Positions 1 to 10,088 of a DNA stretch of 64,000 nt are shown here, in pieces. The notes under the pieces are model-generated. The model saw only the letters and a program-made list of their open reading frames with translations, ran no database searches and was not told where the DNA came from. The DNA is from Mycobacterium basiliense (GTDB lineage: Bacteria > Actinomycetota > Actinomycetes > Mycobacteriales > Mycobacteriaceae), in the NCBI RefSeq assembly GCF_900292015.1, contig NZ_LR130759.1:1054001-1118000 (forward strand). Direction: 5' to 3'. Both the position numbers and the translations under genes were made by a program. Every line of letters begins with the position of its first letter. Position 1 is the stretch's first letter.

Positions 1-2640
1 GGAGACGACTCCGGGCGCCGTGCTGGAGGCTCGGACTGGCTGGGCATGCTCGGCACGGCCGACATCGGCGTCTTCGACCCGGCTAGCCTGTGGTGCGGCC
101 AGCGCCGCCGAGACCGGCTCTGCGCACCGATTGGCATCACCCTGGATGGCAAAGCCGTGGAACTGGATATCAAGGAATCGGCCGAGCACGGGATGGGACC
201 GCATGGTCTCTGCATCGGGGCCACCGGGTCAGGCAAATCGGAACTATTGCGCACTGTCGCGCTGGGCATGATGGCTCGGAACTCACCTGAAGTGCTCAAT
301 CTGCTTCTGATCGACTTCAAAGGTGGTGCCACATTTTTGGACTTCGCGGGGGCGCCGCACGTGGCCGCGGTCATCACCAACCTGGCCGAAGAAGCACCGC
401 TGGTCGCCCGGATGCGCGAGGCGCTCACCGGCGAGATAAACCGTCGCCAACAGGTATTGCGGGCGGCCGGAAACCTCGTCAGCGCCGCGGCTTATGAGGA
501 TGAGCGTCGCCGCGGCGCCGCATTGACGCCGCTTGCGTCGCTCTTCATCGTCGTCGACGAGTTCTCCGAGCTACTCAGTCAACACCCCGATTTCGCCGAT
601 GTGTTCGTCGCGATTGGCCGGCTGGGCCGATCGCTGGGGATGCACCTATTGCTGGCCAGTCAACGGCTCGATGAGAGCAGGCTGCGAGGACTGGAAGCCC
701 ACCTGTCCTACCGCCTGTGCCTGAAGACTTTGTCCGCCAATGAGTCACGGACCGTGTTGGGGACGCTGGACGCCTACGAGCTGCCGAACGAGCCCGGCGT
801 GGGTTTTCTCCGGCAGGCAACCGGAGAGCTGGTCCGATTTCAGAGCTCGATGGTGTCCGGACCGCTCCGGACGGCCAATGTCTGCGGCGATGCTTCCCCC
901 GAGGTGCGCTTGTTCAGCTCCGAAGCGATGGGGCCGGTCACCGCTATCGGCGCGGATGCGAATCCTGCGCCGAGCCTGCTGCGGAGCGTCCTGGCCAGGC
1001 TGTGTGAAACCGGTCCGCCCGCACATCAGGTCTGGCTGCCGCCGCTGGGGGCGGCACCGTCGTTAGCCGCCCTGCTAAGCGACGTCGCACCGGCACCGTC
1101 CGGGCTGCTGGTGCCGATCGGGGTCGTTGATCGACCCTATGAGCAACGCCGAACCCCGCTGCTGGTCGATCTATCCGCGGCCGCAGGAAATGTTGCGGTT
1201 GTGGGTGCGCCACAGTCGGGGAAGTCAACCGCGTTGTGCTCCTTGATCGCTGCGCTGGCGGCCACGCACGATCCCGATGAGGTGCAGTTCTATTGTCTGG
1301 ACTTCGGCGGCGGAGTGTTGACGACGGTACGTGACGTGGCGCACGTGGGTGCGGTCGCTGGACGGTCCGAGCCGGACTTGATCAGACGCATGATCGCCGA
1401 ACTTGCCTATGCGCTGCGATCGCGCGCGTCGGCGTTTCGCGATCACGGCATCAACTCGATCGCCGAATACCGTCAGCGACCAAACGCGGTGGACGGCAGC
1501 CGGTTTGCTGACGTATTTCTGGTTATCGACGGTTGGGCCGCGCTGCGCCAGGAATTCGAAGGACTTGAGGAGTCGATCACTGCCCTTGCAAGTCAAGGGC
1601 TTTCGTTCGGCATGCACGTCATGGTGTCCGCTTCGCGATGGGCCGAGATCCGGCCGTCGCTCAAGGATCAAATCGGGACCCGCATCGAGTTGCGGTTGGG
1701 CGACCCCGCGGAGTCGGAACTGGACCGCAGGCAGGCGCGGCAGGTACCTCCCGATCGGCCCGGCCGCGGTCTGTCTCGCGACGGTATGCATATGATGATT
1801 GCCCTGCCCAGTCTGGACACGGCGGCCTTGGCCCGTCGCCACGGTGAGTCGGCGGCCCCACCGATACCGCTCCTGCCCGAGCGGGTGGACTACCAAAGCG
1901 TGGTGGACCGCGCGGATGGTGAACTGCGTTCACACATCCTTATCGGGCTCAATGAGGCCCGATTGTTGCCGGCCACACTTGACCTGCAGCGCCATCCCCA
2001 CCTGCTGGTACTCGGCGACAACGAGTGCGGCAAGTCCGCTCTGCTGCGCACCCTGTGCCGCGAAATCGTCCGCACTTGTAGCGCGGCACAGGCCCAACTC
2101 TTCCTCGTCGACTTTCGGCGCGCCCTGCTCGGTGTGGTCGAATCGGGACATCTTGGCGGCTACGCCAACTCGGCGCGAGCATTGGGCGCGGTGTTGCCGG
2201 GTCTAATTGAGCAGCTGCGATCGCGGATGCCGCCCCCGGACGTGACCCAGACGCAGTTGCGCACCAAGTCCTGGCGGCGAGGGCCGGATATCCCGGATGT
2301 GCCCGACATATACGTGATGGTCGACGACTACGATCTGGTCTGCACGTCGGCCGGTAACCCGCTGCTGGTCTTGCTCGAATACCTCCCGCACGCAACCGAT
2401 CTCGGGCTACACTTGATCGTGGCGCGGCGCAGTGCGGGTGCCGCGCGCGCCATGTTCGAACCGCTACTCGGCGGCTTGTGTGATTTTGGCTGCATGGCAT
2501 TGGTGATGAGCGGGCGTCGTGACGACGGGCCAGTGTTCGGAACCGTTCGTCCCGGACCGTTGCCGCCGGGCCGTGGGGTGCTGGTCACCCGCGCCGGAGA
2601 CGAGCAGACAGTTCAGGTTGCGTGGACTCCGCCTCCGTGA
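1..2640 (+). CDS. eccC4: EccC4, ESX-4 FtsK/SpoIIIE-type secretion ATPase (5' truncated by window edge)
   Basis: Motor ATPase of the ESX-4 type VII secretion system, which recognises Esx substrates at the inner membrane. The frame is open to base 1, so about 880 C-terminal residues are present; from the usual EccC4 length of about 1,230, some 350 N-terminal residues including the membrane segments lie outside. Three tandem ATPase modules are visible. Walker A motifs are GATGSGKS (nt 217), GAPQSGKS (nt 1204) and GDNECGKS (nt 2014). Walker B-like strands are [16 protein letters not shown] and YVMVDDYD; only the first has the acidic pair of an active ATPase, as expected if modules 2 and 3 mainly bind substrate. 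It is followed with overlap by the Rv3446c-like gene and then esxU-esxT, the known ESX-4 order. Identity is secure; the start is not visible. Confidence 0.95.
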   Translation, partial: GDDSGRRAGGSDWLGMLGTADIGVFDPASLWCGQRRRDRLCAPIGITLDGKAVELDIKESAEHGMGPHGLCIGATGSGKSELLRTVALGMMARNSPEVLNLLLIDFKGGATFLDFAGAPHVAAVITNLAEEAPLVARMREALTGEINRRQQVLRAAGNLVSAAAYEDERRRGAALTPLASLFIVVDEFSELLSQHPDFADVFVAIGRLGRSLGMHLLLASQRLDESRLRGLEAHLSYRLCLKTLSANESRTVLGTLDAYELPNEPGVGFLRQATGELVRFQSSMVSGPLRTANVCGDASPEVRLFSSEAMGPVTAIGADANPAPSLLRSVLARLCETGPPAHQVWLPPLGAAPSLAALLSDVAPAPSGLLVPIGVVDRPYEQRRTPLLVDLSAAAGNVAVVGAPQSGKSTALCSLIAALAATHDPDEVQFYCLDFGGGVLTTVRDVAHVGAVAGRSEPDLIRRMIAELAYALRSRASAFRDHGINSIAEYRQRPNAVDGSRFADVFLVIDGWAALRQEFEGLEESITALASQGLSFGMHVMVSASRWAEIRPSLKDQIGTRIELRLGDPAESELDRRQARQVPPDRPGRGLSRDGMHMMIALPSLDTAALARRHGESAAPPIPLLPERVDYQSVVDRADGELRSHILIGLNEARLLPATLDLQRHPHLLVLGDNECGKSALLRTLCREIVRTCSAAQAQLFLVDFRRALLGVVESGHLGGYANSARALGAVLPGLIEQLRSRMPPPDVTQTQLRTKSWRRGPDIPDVPDIYVMVDDYDLVCTSAGNPLLVLLEYLPHATDLGLHLIVARRSAGAARAMFEPLLGGLCDFGCMALVMSGRRDDGPVFGTVRPGPLPPGRGVLVTRAGDEQTVQVAWTPPP

Positions 2641-3869
2641 ATGCACACCGTGCCGTGATCGAGGCGGGGCCGGGCGCTATCCGCCTATTATGTTGTGACA
2701 CAGGTGGTGTCGTCGACTCCGAAGTGTGTGCGGCCGCGCTGGAAGCCGTCGACGACGAGGTGGTTCTGGTGGATGAGCGGCCGGTGGCGGTCGGTTCGCT
2801 GTGGTCGGCATCGTTGCGCTCGCTTGCGAGTGGTCATCGAGACGGTATGACCATCGTGCATCCCACGTGGTGGTCGCCGTCGCGTATCGCGGTGGTCAAT
2901 CGGGCCGCCCGGGCGGTGACCCGGGATGCCGGCGATGTCGAGGTGCGCCCGCGATCTTGGCTACTGCGCCGGGCCGCGACGCCGGCGGCGGTGGTTGTGG
3001 AGATTGCGGATCGGTTGCTTGCGGTCGTGTACCTGGGAGTCGGCGAGCGCGCAGGCGAGCATATTGTCGCCGTGCCGCGCCGTTCGGAACCCCAGGTTGC
3101 CGAGGCGGTCGTGGGTGTCGTCGCGGGGATGATGGGCAACTCGGCGGGGGCGCTGGTCGTCGATGCGCCGAGCGCGGTGGCCGAAGCCTCCGCGCTCTCC
3201 GGCCTGGTGCGGGGCAGTTGTGGCGACCGAAACGTTGTCGAAGTCAGCGACGGCCGACTGGCGCAGCTGGCGCGACTGGGAAGGGGAGTGTCGCTGCCGT
3301 CGGCGCCAGCGCCAACCGAGACGGTGCGGCCTGGCCGTCGCGTCGGACGGCTGGCGCGACTCGCCGTGGTGATCGTCGCCGTCACCACCGTGGCTGTCGT
3401 GGCACCCGATCGACACGGTCCGCCGGCCGCCCGGCCGCCTTCGGCGGCGGTTCTCGTGGAGGGGCGGGTGGCGTTGACGGTTCCTGCGGGCTGGACCACG
3501 CGGCGGGTGGTCGGGGGGCCCGGTTCCGCGCGGGTACAAATTACCTCGCCGACTGACCCCGAGATGGCATTGCACCTCACTCAGTCGCCGGTGCCGGGCG
3601 GAACGCTTGCCGGCACCGCGGAGCGTCTGAAACGCGCCATCGATGCCGAGCCGGGCGGCGATTTCGTCGACTTCAATCCTTCGGGCGTCAGCGCCGGCCG
3701 ACCCGCCGTCACCTATCGAGAGGTACGCGCCGGACATGACGTGTGGTGGACGGTGCTCCTCGACGGCGGTGTTCAGATCAGCGTCGGCTGCCAAAGCAGG
3801 CCGGCCGCTCAGGAAGCCATGCGTGACGTCTGTGAATGTGCGGTGCGTTCGGCGCACGCGATCGCCTGA
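2637..3869 (+). CDS. Type VII secretion-associated protein, Rv3446c family
   Basis: Ala/Val-rich protein of about 410 residues encoded between eccC4 and the esxU-esxT pair, matching the place and size of Rv3446c in the ESX-4 locus. The N-terminal half looks like a soluble actin-like/cytosolic domain. A single hydrophobic segment ([16 protein letters not shown], around residue 243) follows a basic stretch, and the C-terminal 150 residues ([14 protein letters not shown] onwards) would be extracytoplasmic and correspond to the domain that defines this family. I chose the GTG at 2637 because it overlaps the eccC4 stop as GTGA; an in-frame GTG at 2622 would add five residues. Neither has a good Shine-Dalgarno, suggesting translational coupling. 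Biochemical role unknown; an ESX-4 accessory role is inferred from context. Confidence 0.85.
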   Translation: MNAHRAVIEAGPGAIRLLCCDTGGVVDSEVCAAALEAVDDEVVLVDERPVAVGSLWSASLRSLASGHRDGMTIVHPTWWSPSRIAVVNRAARAVTRDAGDVEVRPRSWLLRRAATPAAVVVEIADRLLAVVYLGVGERAGEHIVAVPRRSEPQVAEAVVGVVAGMMGNSAGALVVDAPSAVAEASALSGLVRGSCGDRNVVEVSDGRLAQLARLGRGVSLPSAPAPTETVRPGRRVGRLARLAVVIVAVTTVAVVAPDRHGPPAARPPSAAVLVEGRVALTVPAGWTTRRVVGGPGSARVQITSPTDPEMALHLTQSPVPGGTLAGTAERLKRAIDAEPGGDFVDFNPSGVSAGRPAVTYREVRAGHDVWWTVLLDGGVQISVGCQSRPAAQEAMRDVCECAVRSAHAIA

Positions 3870-3951
3870 ACGCGAGGAATCGGCTGGAACCGAATCGTGC
3901 CGAACACGGTCCTATTTGTTGTCAGCAGTCTGGATCCGTAGGGGGAAACAG

Positions 3952-4278
3952 GTGAGCACACCGTCCGGCGCGAACATGCTCAATACCGACCTTGGCCTGA
4001 TGCGCACTGTCGCGGCCACTACCGACAGCCGCAATGAGGAGATCCGGGCGATGCTGCAGGCATTCGTCGGCCGGATGAGCGGCGTGCCGGCGTCGACGTG
4101 GGGAGGAATGGCGGCCACACGATTCAAGGAGGTGATCGATCGCTGGAACGCCGAGTCGACACGGCTCTATCACGTCCTGCACACAATCGCCGAAACCATT
4201 AGGAACAACGAGGCGGTGCTGCGGGAGGCCGCGCACAGTCATGCCCACCATGTGGCCGCCGCCGGCAGCGACTTGTGA
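3952..4278 (+). CDS. esxU: EsxU, ESX-4 WXG100-type secreted protein
   Basis: Small helical-hairpin protein of 108 residues, first member of the ESX-4 substrate pair. The WXG turn is present as [11 protein letters not shown], followed by a long second helix ([25 protein letters not shown]). It probably forms a heterodimer with EsxT, encoded 16 bp downstream, and is exported by the EccC4 machine. The GTG start at 3952 sits 2-3 bases after a strong purine-rich AGGGGGAAAC tract; the frame is open far upstream but that extension overlaps the previous gene and does not resemble the family. EsxU is usually about 105 residues, in agreement. Confidence 0.92.
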   Translation: MSTPSGANMLNTDLGLMRTVAATTDSRNEEIRAMLQAFVGRMSGVPASTWGGMAATRFKEVIDRWNAESTRLYHVLHTIAETIRNNEAVLREAAHSHAHHVAAAGSDL

Positions 4279-4294
4279 TTGGAGGAGAGCGGCG

Positions 4295-4591
4295 GTGGAA
4301 CCGATCTTGTCGTACAACTTTGATGCCATCGAACACTCGGTTCGGCAGGAGATCCACGGCACGTCGATGCGGCTGAATGCCGCGCTCGAGGAGCTGAAGT
4401 CTCACATCGCGCCGTTGCTGCAGCTGTGGACTCGAGAAGCGGCGGACGCATACCACGCGGAGCAGCTCAGATGGCACCAGGCTGCCACCGCGCTCAACGA
4501 GATCCTGGTCGAGCTGGGAAATGCCGTCCGCGACGGTGCCGACGAAGTGGCCAATGCCGACCGCCGGGCCGCCGGCAGCTGGGGGTTCTAG
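4295..4591 (+). CDS. esxT: EsxT, ESX-4 WXG100-type secreted protein
   Basis: Partner of EsxU, 98 residues, ending the ESX-4 operon. The body (SYNFDAIEHSVRQEIHGT..., LWTREAADAYHAEQL, DEVANADRRAAG) is a WXG100 helical hairpin, but the turn reads W-T-R rather than W-X-G, which is also what I recall for EsxT of M. tuberculosis. The GTG start at 4295 is preceded by GGAGGAGA at 4281-4288, an excellent ribosome site; the frame extends upstream to 4241 but that part overlaps esxU and lacks family similarity. A perfect 17-bp stem hairpin lies 45 bp after the stop. Confidence 0.92.
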   Translation: MEPILSYNFDAIEHSVRQEIHGTSMRLNAALEELKSHIAPLLQLWTREAADAYHAEQLRWHQAATALNEILVELGNAVRDGADEVANADRRAAGSWGF

Positions 4592-4635
4592 CCCCACCGA
4601 AACGGAGGCGCGGCCGTAGCTGCGCCAACCAGGCT

Positions 4636-4676
4636 CTGTGTGGTCCCAGCGGAGGAGAGCCGCTGGGACCACACAG
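4636..4676 (+). terminator. Strong hairpin ending the ESX-4 operon
   Basis: Perfect 17-bp inverted repeat (4636-4652 with 4660-4676) around a 7-nt AGGAGAG loop, followed by TCATTTT. It lies 45 bp after esxT and before the rplM promoter region, as expected for an intrinsic-type terminator. The U-run is weak, as is common in mycobacteria. Confidence 0.8.
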
Positions 4677-4681
4677 TCATT

Positions 4682-4711
4682 TTGACCTGCGGGGATACCC
4701 GTCGGTAAGCT
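4682..4711 (+). promoter_or_regulatory. Candidate sigma-A promoter of rplM-rpsI
   Basis: TTGACC (4682-4687), 18-bp spacer and TAAGCT (4706-4711, fits TANNNT) directly after the hairpin. It would give an approximately 125-nt leader ahead of rplM; such leaders often carry the L13 autoregulatory site, but I cannot identify one here. Confidence 0.5.
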
Positions 4712-4843
4712 GCTCGGTTGGCGTGCGGGAAGCCAGGGGCCTCGGGTCAATGTCGGTCGCCGAGACCAGCCCCAACCGTGAACGCCTGACCGGCACCCGG
4801 GCCTGGACCCGGGATCCACCCGAGAGAAGAGAAGGTAAGCGCC

Positions 4844-5287
4844 GTGCCTACATACGCGCCCAAGGCGGGTGACACCACGAGGTCGTGGTACGTCATCGAC
4901 GCCACGGACGTGGTGCTTGGCCGCCTTGCCGTCGCAGCGGCCAACCTGCTGCGCGGCAAGCACAAGCCGACGTTCGCGCCCAATGTCGATGGCGGTGATT
5001 TCGTCATCGTCGTCAACGCCGACAAGGTCGCCATCAGCAGCGAGAAGCTGCGTAACAAGATGGCCTACAGCCACTCGGGGTATCCCGGAGGCCTGCGCAA
5101 ACGCACCATCGGTGAGTTGATGGAAAAGCATCCCGACCGCGTGGTGGAGAAGGCGATCATCGGCATGCTTCCCAAGAACAAGCTCAGCCGTCAGATCCAG
5201 AGCAAGCTACGCGTCTATGCCGGTCCGGAGCATCCGCACACCGCTCAGCAACCGGTTCCGTACGAGATCAAGCAGGTGGCGCAATGA
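4844..5287 (+). CDS. rplM: 50S ribosomal protein L13
   Basis: Ribosomal protein L13, 147 residues, an early-assembling large-subunit protein. Family hallmarks are [15 protein letters not shown] near the N terminus, [20 protein letters not shown], the GYPGGLR segment and [14 protein letters not shown]. The GTG at 4844 is chosen because a purine-rich GAGAAGAGAAGG lies just upstream and the residue 2-10 sequence (PTYAPKAGD) is typical of mycobacterial L13. It overlaps rpsI by four bases (ATGA), so the two are translationally coupled, the universal L13-S9 arrangement. Confidence 0.97.
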   Translation: MPTYAPKAGDTTRSWYVIDATDVVLGRLAVAAANLLRGKHKPTFAPNVDGGDFVIVVNADKVAISSEKLRNKMAYSHSGYPGGLRKRTIGELMEKHPDRVVEKAIIGMLPKNKLSRQIQSKLRVYAGPEHPHTAQQPVPYEIKQVAQ

Positions 5288-5754
5288 CCGAAACCACCCC
5301 AGTCACCACGGTTGTGGAAACCGCGGTAGAGATTGCTGAGGCAGCCCCCGCGGAAGCGTTTGTGTTCGACCGGCCGATCCAGACCGTCGGGCGCCGCAAG
5401 GAGGCGGTGGTCAGGGTGCGGCTGGTACCCGGCAGCGGCAAGTTCGACCTCAACGGCCGCAGCCTGGAGGAGTACTTCCCGAACAAGGTGCACCAGCAGC
5501 TCATCAAGGCCCCGCTGGTCACTGTCGATCGGACGGAGAGCTACGACATCTTCGCCCTATTGCACGGCGGTGGCCCGTCGGGCCAGGCCGGAGCGTTGCG
5601 CCTGGGTATCGCGCGCGCATTGATCCTGGCCAATCCGGAGGACCGGCCGGCGCTGAAGAAGGCCGGGTTCCTCACCCGTGACCCGCGTGCCACCGAACGC
5701 AAGAAGTACGGCCTGAAGAAGGCCCGCAAGGCGCCTCAGTACAGCAAGCGCTGA
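5284..5754 (+). CDS. rpsI: 30S ribosomal protein S9
   Basis: Ribosomal protein S9, 156 residues, with the long acidic/hydrophobic N-terminal extension seen in mycobacteria (first 35 residues) followed by the conserved core: [39 protein letters not shown] and the C-terminal tail ending QYSKR that reaches the P-site tRNA. The start overlaps the rplM stop as ATGA. No convincing terminator follows; glmM begins 150 bp downstream. Confidence 0.97.
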   Translation: MTETTPVTTVVETAVEIAEAAPAEAFVFDRPIQTVGRRKEAVVRVRLVPGSGKFDLNGRSLEEYFPNKVHQQLIKAPLVTVDRTESYDIFALLHGGGPSGQAGALRLGIARALILANPEDRPALKKAGFLTRDPRATERKKYGLKKARKAPQYSKR

Positions 5755-5904
5755 TCAACGATCACTTTCTGGCCGCGACCGTGCATCTTCCTGGGAATTT
5801 GTCGCGTGGATATCGGCGTGTCGGCGCGTAAACGCGCACGGTTGCGGTCAGAAAGAGAAATGCACGTAATGTGAAAGACCGTCAACTGTGAGAGGTTTGT
5901 CCGC

Positions 5905-7242
5905 ATGGGTCGACTATTCGGCACCGACGGTGTCCGCGGGGTCGCCAATCGCGAGTTGACCGCCGAGTTGGCCCTGGCACTGGGCGCGGCCGCGGCGCGC
6001 CATCTGGTGAATTCGGGTGTCCCCGGCCGGCGGGTCGCGGTGATCGGCCGCGATCCGCGCGCCAGCGGAGAAATGCTGGAGGCGGCCGTGATCGCCGGCT
6101 TGACCAGCGAAGGTGTCGACGCGTTGCGGGTGGGGGTGCTGCCAACCCCCGCCGTGGCGTATCTGACCGGCGCTTACGATGCCGATTTCGGGGTGATGAT
6201 CTCGGCCTCGCACAACCCGATGCCCGACAACGGCATCAAGATCTTCGGTCCCGGCGGCCACAAACTCGATGACGAAACCGAGGATCAGATCGAGAACTTG
6301 GTCGCGGCGGGTCCGGGGTTGCGTCCGGCCGGGGCGGCGATCGGCCGTGTCGTCGACGCCGAGGACGCGGCGGAACGCTATCTGTGCCAGCTGAGCAAGG
6401 CCTGCACCAACCGGCTGGACGGTCTGACCGTCGTTGTCGATTGCGCGCACGGGGCGGCTTGGGAGGTGGGGCCCCGCGCGTACCGGGCGGCTGGCGCTCA
6501 TGTCATCGCGATCAACGCCGACCCGAACGGACTGAATATCAATGACGGCTGCGGATCGACGCACCTGGATTCGCTGCGCGCGGCGGTCATCGCCCATGGC
6601 GCGGACTTGGGCTTGGCGCACGACGGCGATGCCGACCGCTGCCTGGCCATTGATGCCAACGGCAAGATCGTCGACGGCGACGCCATCATGGTGGTGCTCG
6701 CACTTGCCATGCAGGAAGCCGGCGAGCTGGCCGCCAACACCTTGGTGACCACGGTGATGAGCAATCTCGGTCTGCATCTGGCAATGCGGGCGGCCGGTGT
6801 CACCGTGCGCACGACCGGCGTGGGTGACCGCTACGTGCTCGAAGAGTTGCGCACCGGTCAATACAGCCTCGGGGGAGAACAGTCCGGCCATATCGTGATG
6901 CCGGGGCTGGGCTGGACCGGCGACGGCATCGTCACCGGATTGCGCTTGATGACACGCATGGTGCAGACCGGCCTGTCCCTGTCCACCCTGGCATCGGCGA
7001 TGCAAACGCTGCCGCAGGTGCTCATCAATGTCGAAGTTGCCGACAAGGCCACCGCGGCGGCCGCACCATCAGTGCGGAGCGCAGTTGACCAGGCCGTCGC
7101 CGAGTTGGGTGACACGGGACGAATCCTGTTGCGTCCCTCGGGAACTGAGCCGATGATTCGGGTAATGGTGGAAGCTGCTGACCAAGATATTGCGCAGCGG
7201 CTGGCCACTAACGTTGCCGATGCGGTAAGCGCCGCCCGCTGA
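5905..7242 (+). CDS. glmM: Phosphoglucosamine mutase
   Basis: Converts glucosamine-6-phosphate to glucosamine-1-phosphate for UDP-GlcNAc and peptidoglycan synthesis; the product of glmS, encoded 4 kb downstream, is its substrate. The 445-residue protein has the full phosphohexomutase architecture: N-terminal FGTDGVRG, catalytic phosphoserine loop SASHNP with Ser at residue 102, metal-binding HDGDADRC, sugar-specificity loop GGEQSGH and phosphate-binding [12 protein letters not shown] near the C terminus. ATG at 5905 follows a GAGAGG ribosome site. Annotated as mrsA in M. tuberculosis. Confidence 0.97.
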   Translation: MGRLFGTDGVRGVANRELTAELALALGAAAARHLVNSGVPGRRVAVIGRDPRASGEMLEAAVIAGLTSEGVDALRVGVLPTPAVAYLTGAYDADFGVMISASHNPMPDNGIKIFGPGGHKLDDETEDQIENLVAAGPGLRPAGAAIGRVVDAEDAAERYLCQLSKACTNRLDGLTVVVDCAHGAAWEVGPRAYRAAGAHVIAINADPNGLNINDGCGSTHLDSLRAAVIAHGADLGLAHDGDADRCLAIDANGKIVDGDAIMVVLALAMQEAGELAANTLVTTVMSNLGLHLAMRAAGVTVRTTGVGDRYVLEELRTGQYSLGGEQSGHIVMPGLGWTGDGIVTGLRLMTRMVQTGLSLSTLASAMQTLPQVLINVEVADKATAAAAPSVRSAVDQAVAELGDTGRILLRPSGTEPMIRVMVEAADQDIAQRLATNVADAVSAAR

Positions 7243-7291
7243 CAGCGGCTTTGGGCGGAACCCTTAGACCGTACCCGGCGTCGAAAAGGGT

Positions 7292-7639
7292 ATGCCAATC
7301 GATGAGGGAAATTGCTTTGCGCCTCCGGCGTTCAATACCGCGATAGCCGGCAGCGGTGTCGACGTGGCAGCGCTGCGTGTGATCGCCGATCGCACCAGCT
7401 CCGCAGCCGAAATCCTAGACAATGCGGCAGCAAACCACCTGGCGCACTTGACTTTCGGTGGTGTTCGCGCCGGCCGGGCCTACGAACAGCAAGGTGACGC
7501 GCTGAGCGCCGGGTTAGAGCGGATAGCCGTCCAGCTATCGGGATGGTCCCGGGCGGCCACCGAAATCGCCGACGCACTGCGCCGTATCGCCAACCGGTAC
7601 GTTGATGCCGATCATTACGCCGCGACCCGGATCGCGTGA
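7292..7639 (+). CDS. EspC-like probable type VII secretion substrate (Rv3440c position)
   Basis: Protein of 115 residues, mostly two predicted alpha-helices separated by a Gly-containing turn (HLTFGGVRAGRAYEQQGDAL), the layout of the EspC-like (DUF2580) ESX substrate family. Near the C terminus, at the end of the second long helix, is YVDAD, a match to the YXXX[D/E] type VII export signal. The stop overlaps the start of the next gene (GTGA), so both are co-translated. I infer that it is exported, possibly as a dimer with its neighbour; which ESX system would do this is unknown. It sits between glmM and a pseudogene, the position of the hypothetical gene Rv3440c. Start is ATG at 7292. Confidence 0.75.
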   Translation: MPIDEGNCFAPPAFNTAIAGSGVDVAALRVIADRTSSAAEILDNAAANHLAHLTFGGVRAGRAYEQQGDALSAGLERIAVQLSGWSRAATEIADALRRIANRYVDADHYAATRIA

Positions 7640-9024
7640 TTGTGGCCGACCGGTTAGACGTCGCCCAACGCCTCGCGGAAGGCCGCCCCGCTGTCGAACA
7701 TACGCAGAGTTACGTGTGGGCCTGCCAGCAAATTGGCTACCAACATCCCGAACTGACCGCCCGTCCTACTCAGATACACGACTGGTACGCCAGCGAGGAC
7801 GGACTCGACCTAGCCGCACTCGACGGTGACTGCGCCCGGCTGCGCGCGGCGGAAGCGGCGGCTACCGAAGCGCTGCGGAGGCAACGTGTCCAGGTTGTGG
7901 AATTGGCCGCGGCGTGGCACGGGCCGGGGGCCGACGCCGCGGTCGGCTACCTACAGCGGCATTGTGCGGCCGCAAGCACCCTGGTCGCCGAAATCCGTGC
8001 CGCCGCCCAGCGCTGTGAATCGCTGCGGGACACCCTGTGGCAGTTGGTCGACGCCAAGGTTGCGACGGCCTTGGCCATCGACGATCGTACGCTCGCGCAG
8101 CGCCCTACGTGGTTGGCCGCCGCCGGTACGGTCATGGGCGGAGTGGGTGATCGGTCTTCGGCCGAGGAAGTGCTTCGCCACCAGGTAAAGCCCTATGTGG
8201 ACAACGATATTCGCAATGATTGGGCGACGGCTATGAGGTCGACCGTGGCCGGCGTGCGAGCTGCATATGACGCGGTGATCGAGCGGTTTTGCTCCGCGGC
8301 GTACGCGCACTTTGAGCTCCCCGACGATCGTGGCCCCGGTTGGAACGCGGTGGGCTCCGAGTCGCCGATCGTTTCGGAACCACCGGCCGCCCTCGCTACC
8401 GCTGCAGGTCCGCCGAGGGTCCTCCCGCCGAGTCAAGCGCCGCTCCGGTCCGCGGTGGCCCCGGCAAGCTCGACCTACGCACCCCCGGCGCCGACGCCGC
8501 CAGAGGCTGGAGTCGTGGGGGGCGATGGCTTCGCCAACCCGTCAGCGTCGGGCAGTTCGGCCGGCCGGGGCGGGCTCGGTGGGTTGGGCGAACTGGCTGA
8601 CCGAATCGTGGCGGCGATGGGGGGCCTGGTGGGGACGGCGGTTGGCGAGCTCGGTGGGCTGTTGCGCTCCGATGATCCCGCCGTCGATGTCGCCGATGTC
8701 GCCGATGTCGCCGATGCCGCCGATGCCGCCGCCGTAGACGACGAGCACCACGGGGAGCATGACAAGGCCGAAAAATTGGTCGCCGAGAAAGAAGCCGAGA
8801 AAGTAGAAGCCGTCCGCGAGGCAGGCCGCGTCGCGGAAGAGCGGCCCGACGGGCCGGCCGGTCCTGTTGCGCGGCCGGCCGCCCCGCCGGTGGCCGACCC
8901 GCCGCCGGTGGTTGCACCGCCGCCGCACGGCGATGTCCTGGCGAACGGGCCGGACCACACACCCGCCGCGGAGCCGACGCCGTGTGAGATCGCCGCCGAT
9001 GAGCTACCGAAGGCCGGGCAGTGA
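7636..9024 (+). CDS. Large Ala/Pro-rich protein paired with the EspC-like protein (Rv3439c position)
   Basis: 462-residue protein coupled to the preceding gene by a 4-bp GTGA overlap. The N-terminal 220 residues are helical and contain AWHGPGADAAVGYLQRH around residue 93, which resembles the WXG turn of Esx/EspE-type proteins, and YVDND at residue 187, another YXXXD match. Residues 240-300 are low-complexity Pro/Ala/Ser, residues 350-366 are an Asp-Val/Ala-Ala repeat, then a charged EKLVAEKEAEKVEAVREA stretch and a Pro-rich tail. No catalytic domain is recognisable. By analogy with EspF-EspE or EspC-EspA pairs I infer a secreted partner, but this is context reasoning. It is convergent with the oxidoreductase pseudogene. 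Confidence 0.75.
   Translation: MIVADRLDVAQRLAEGRPAVEHTQSYVWACQQIGYQHPELTARPTQIHDWYASEDGLDLAALDGDCARLRAAEAAATEALRRQRVQVVELAAAWHGPGADAAVGYLQRHCAAASTLVAEIRAAAQRCESLRDTLWQLVDAKVATALAIDDRTLAQRPTWLAAAGTVMGGVGDRSSAEEVLRHQVKPYVDNDIRNDWATAMRSTVAGVRAAYDAVIERFCSAAYAHFELPDDRGPGWNAVGSESPIVSEPPAALATAAGPPRVLPPSQAPLRSAVAPASSTYAPPAPTPPEAGVVGGDGFANPSASGSSAGRGGLGGLGELADRIVAAMGGLVGTAVGELGGLLRSDDPAVDVADVADVADAADAAAVDDEHHGEHDKAEKLVAEKEAEKVEAVREAGRVAEERPDGPAGPVARPAAPPVADPPPVVAPPPHGDVLANGPDHTPAAEPTPCEIAADELPKAGQ
8686..8730 (+). repeat. Five 9-bp tandem units inside the Ala/Pro-rich gene
   Basis: Units GATGTCGCC x3 then GATGCCGCC x2 encode DVADVADVADAADAA. In-frame, multiple of three, so it may vary in copy number between strains without breaking the frame. 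Confidence 0.9.
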
Positions 9025-9029
9025 TCGAG

Positions 9030-10078
9030 TCACGAAGGCCGCAGCTGCAGCAGCACTTCGACATAGCGCACCGCCTCACCCGAATCTGCGGTCAGCGGCC
9101 TGGCCAATAGCGTGGTTACCCCGGCGTCGGCGTAGGCGGCAAGTCGTTCGGCGATGAAACCTCAAGGACCAACCAGTGAGATCGCGCGCCAACTCTTCGG
9201 GAACCGCGTCGATCGCCGCCTGTTTGCGGCCCGCCAAGTAGAGCTCCTGAATCCGGTTTGCGGCGTCGCCATATCCGTGTCGGGAAGCAAGGTTGTGGTA
9301 GAAGTTTTGGCCTCTGGCACCCATTCCGCCGATGTATAGCGCCAGTTGCGGTTTCGCCCAGCTCAGCCGGTCATCGACGTTTTCGCCAATGGTCAGCGAG
9401 GTACCTACCATCACATCCAGCGGACCCATTGCGGGATCCCGTTTGGCTGCGCCTGCCGCCAGCGCCTCGCCCCAGATCGATCCGGCTTTCTCCGGATAGA
9501 AAAAAGCCGGTTGCCAGCCATCGGCGATCTCGGCGGTAAGCTCGACGTTCTTTGGCCCCAAAGCCGCGATCGATATCGGAATACGTTCGCGCACAGGGTG
9601 ATTGATGATTTCAACGCTTTGCCCAATCCCGTTCCGCGACCGGTGGGCAGCGGGATGTGGTAGTGATTTCCGCGGTAGTGCAGCCTTTCCCGGCGCCACA
9701 CCTGTCGGCAGATTTGCACGACTTCCCGGGCGCGGCCGATCGGGGCGTCGAATTCGACACCATCAAATCCCTCGATCACCTGCGGCCCGGAGGTACCGAC
9801 TCCGAGGTTGAACCGGCCATTCGACACGAAATCTAGCCCCGCAGCGCTCATCGCCAGCAGCGACGGCGTGCGCACGTAGATCGGCACCACCCCGGAAGCC
9901 AACTGGACGCGCGTTGTCTTGGCAGCCAGTACCCGAGCCTGCTGATGGCGTCGAAGGCATACGCCTCGGCCACCATGGCGAGTTCGACACCGGACTTCTC
10001 GAGTTCGACGATGCGTTCCACGGCTTCGTGAAAACCGCCCGAGTAGTCCAGGGCAATGCCAACCCGCATCCTCGACAT
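9030..10078 (-). pseudogene. Broken LLM-class F420-dependent oxidoreductase
   Basis: Remains of a luciferase-like (bacterial luciferase/F420) oxidoreductase of about 345 residues, readable only by changing frame. Piece 1 (from ATG at 10078): MRVGIALDYSGGF...AISRLGYWLP. Piece 2, another frame, about 9915-9620: RVQLASGVVPIYVRTPSLLAM, GRFNLGVGTSGPQV, WRRERLHYRGNHYHIP. Piece 3, third frame, about 9625-9170: ISIAALGPKNVELTAEIADGW through DAVPEEL. Piece 4 after a further shift and an in-frame TGA: IAERLAAYADAGVTTLLARPL ending LLQLRPS-stop at 9030. At least three frameshifts plus a stop in one gene, while neighbours are intact, argue for true decay rather than sequencing error. The family resembles Rv3520c-type enzymes. 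Confidence 0.85.
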
Positions 10079-10088
10079 CTACCACCCG

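Noticed and set aside
5914..7005. 363-residue open frame on the minus strand opposite glmM
   Set aside because: Shadow of glmM; no family features.
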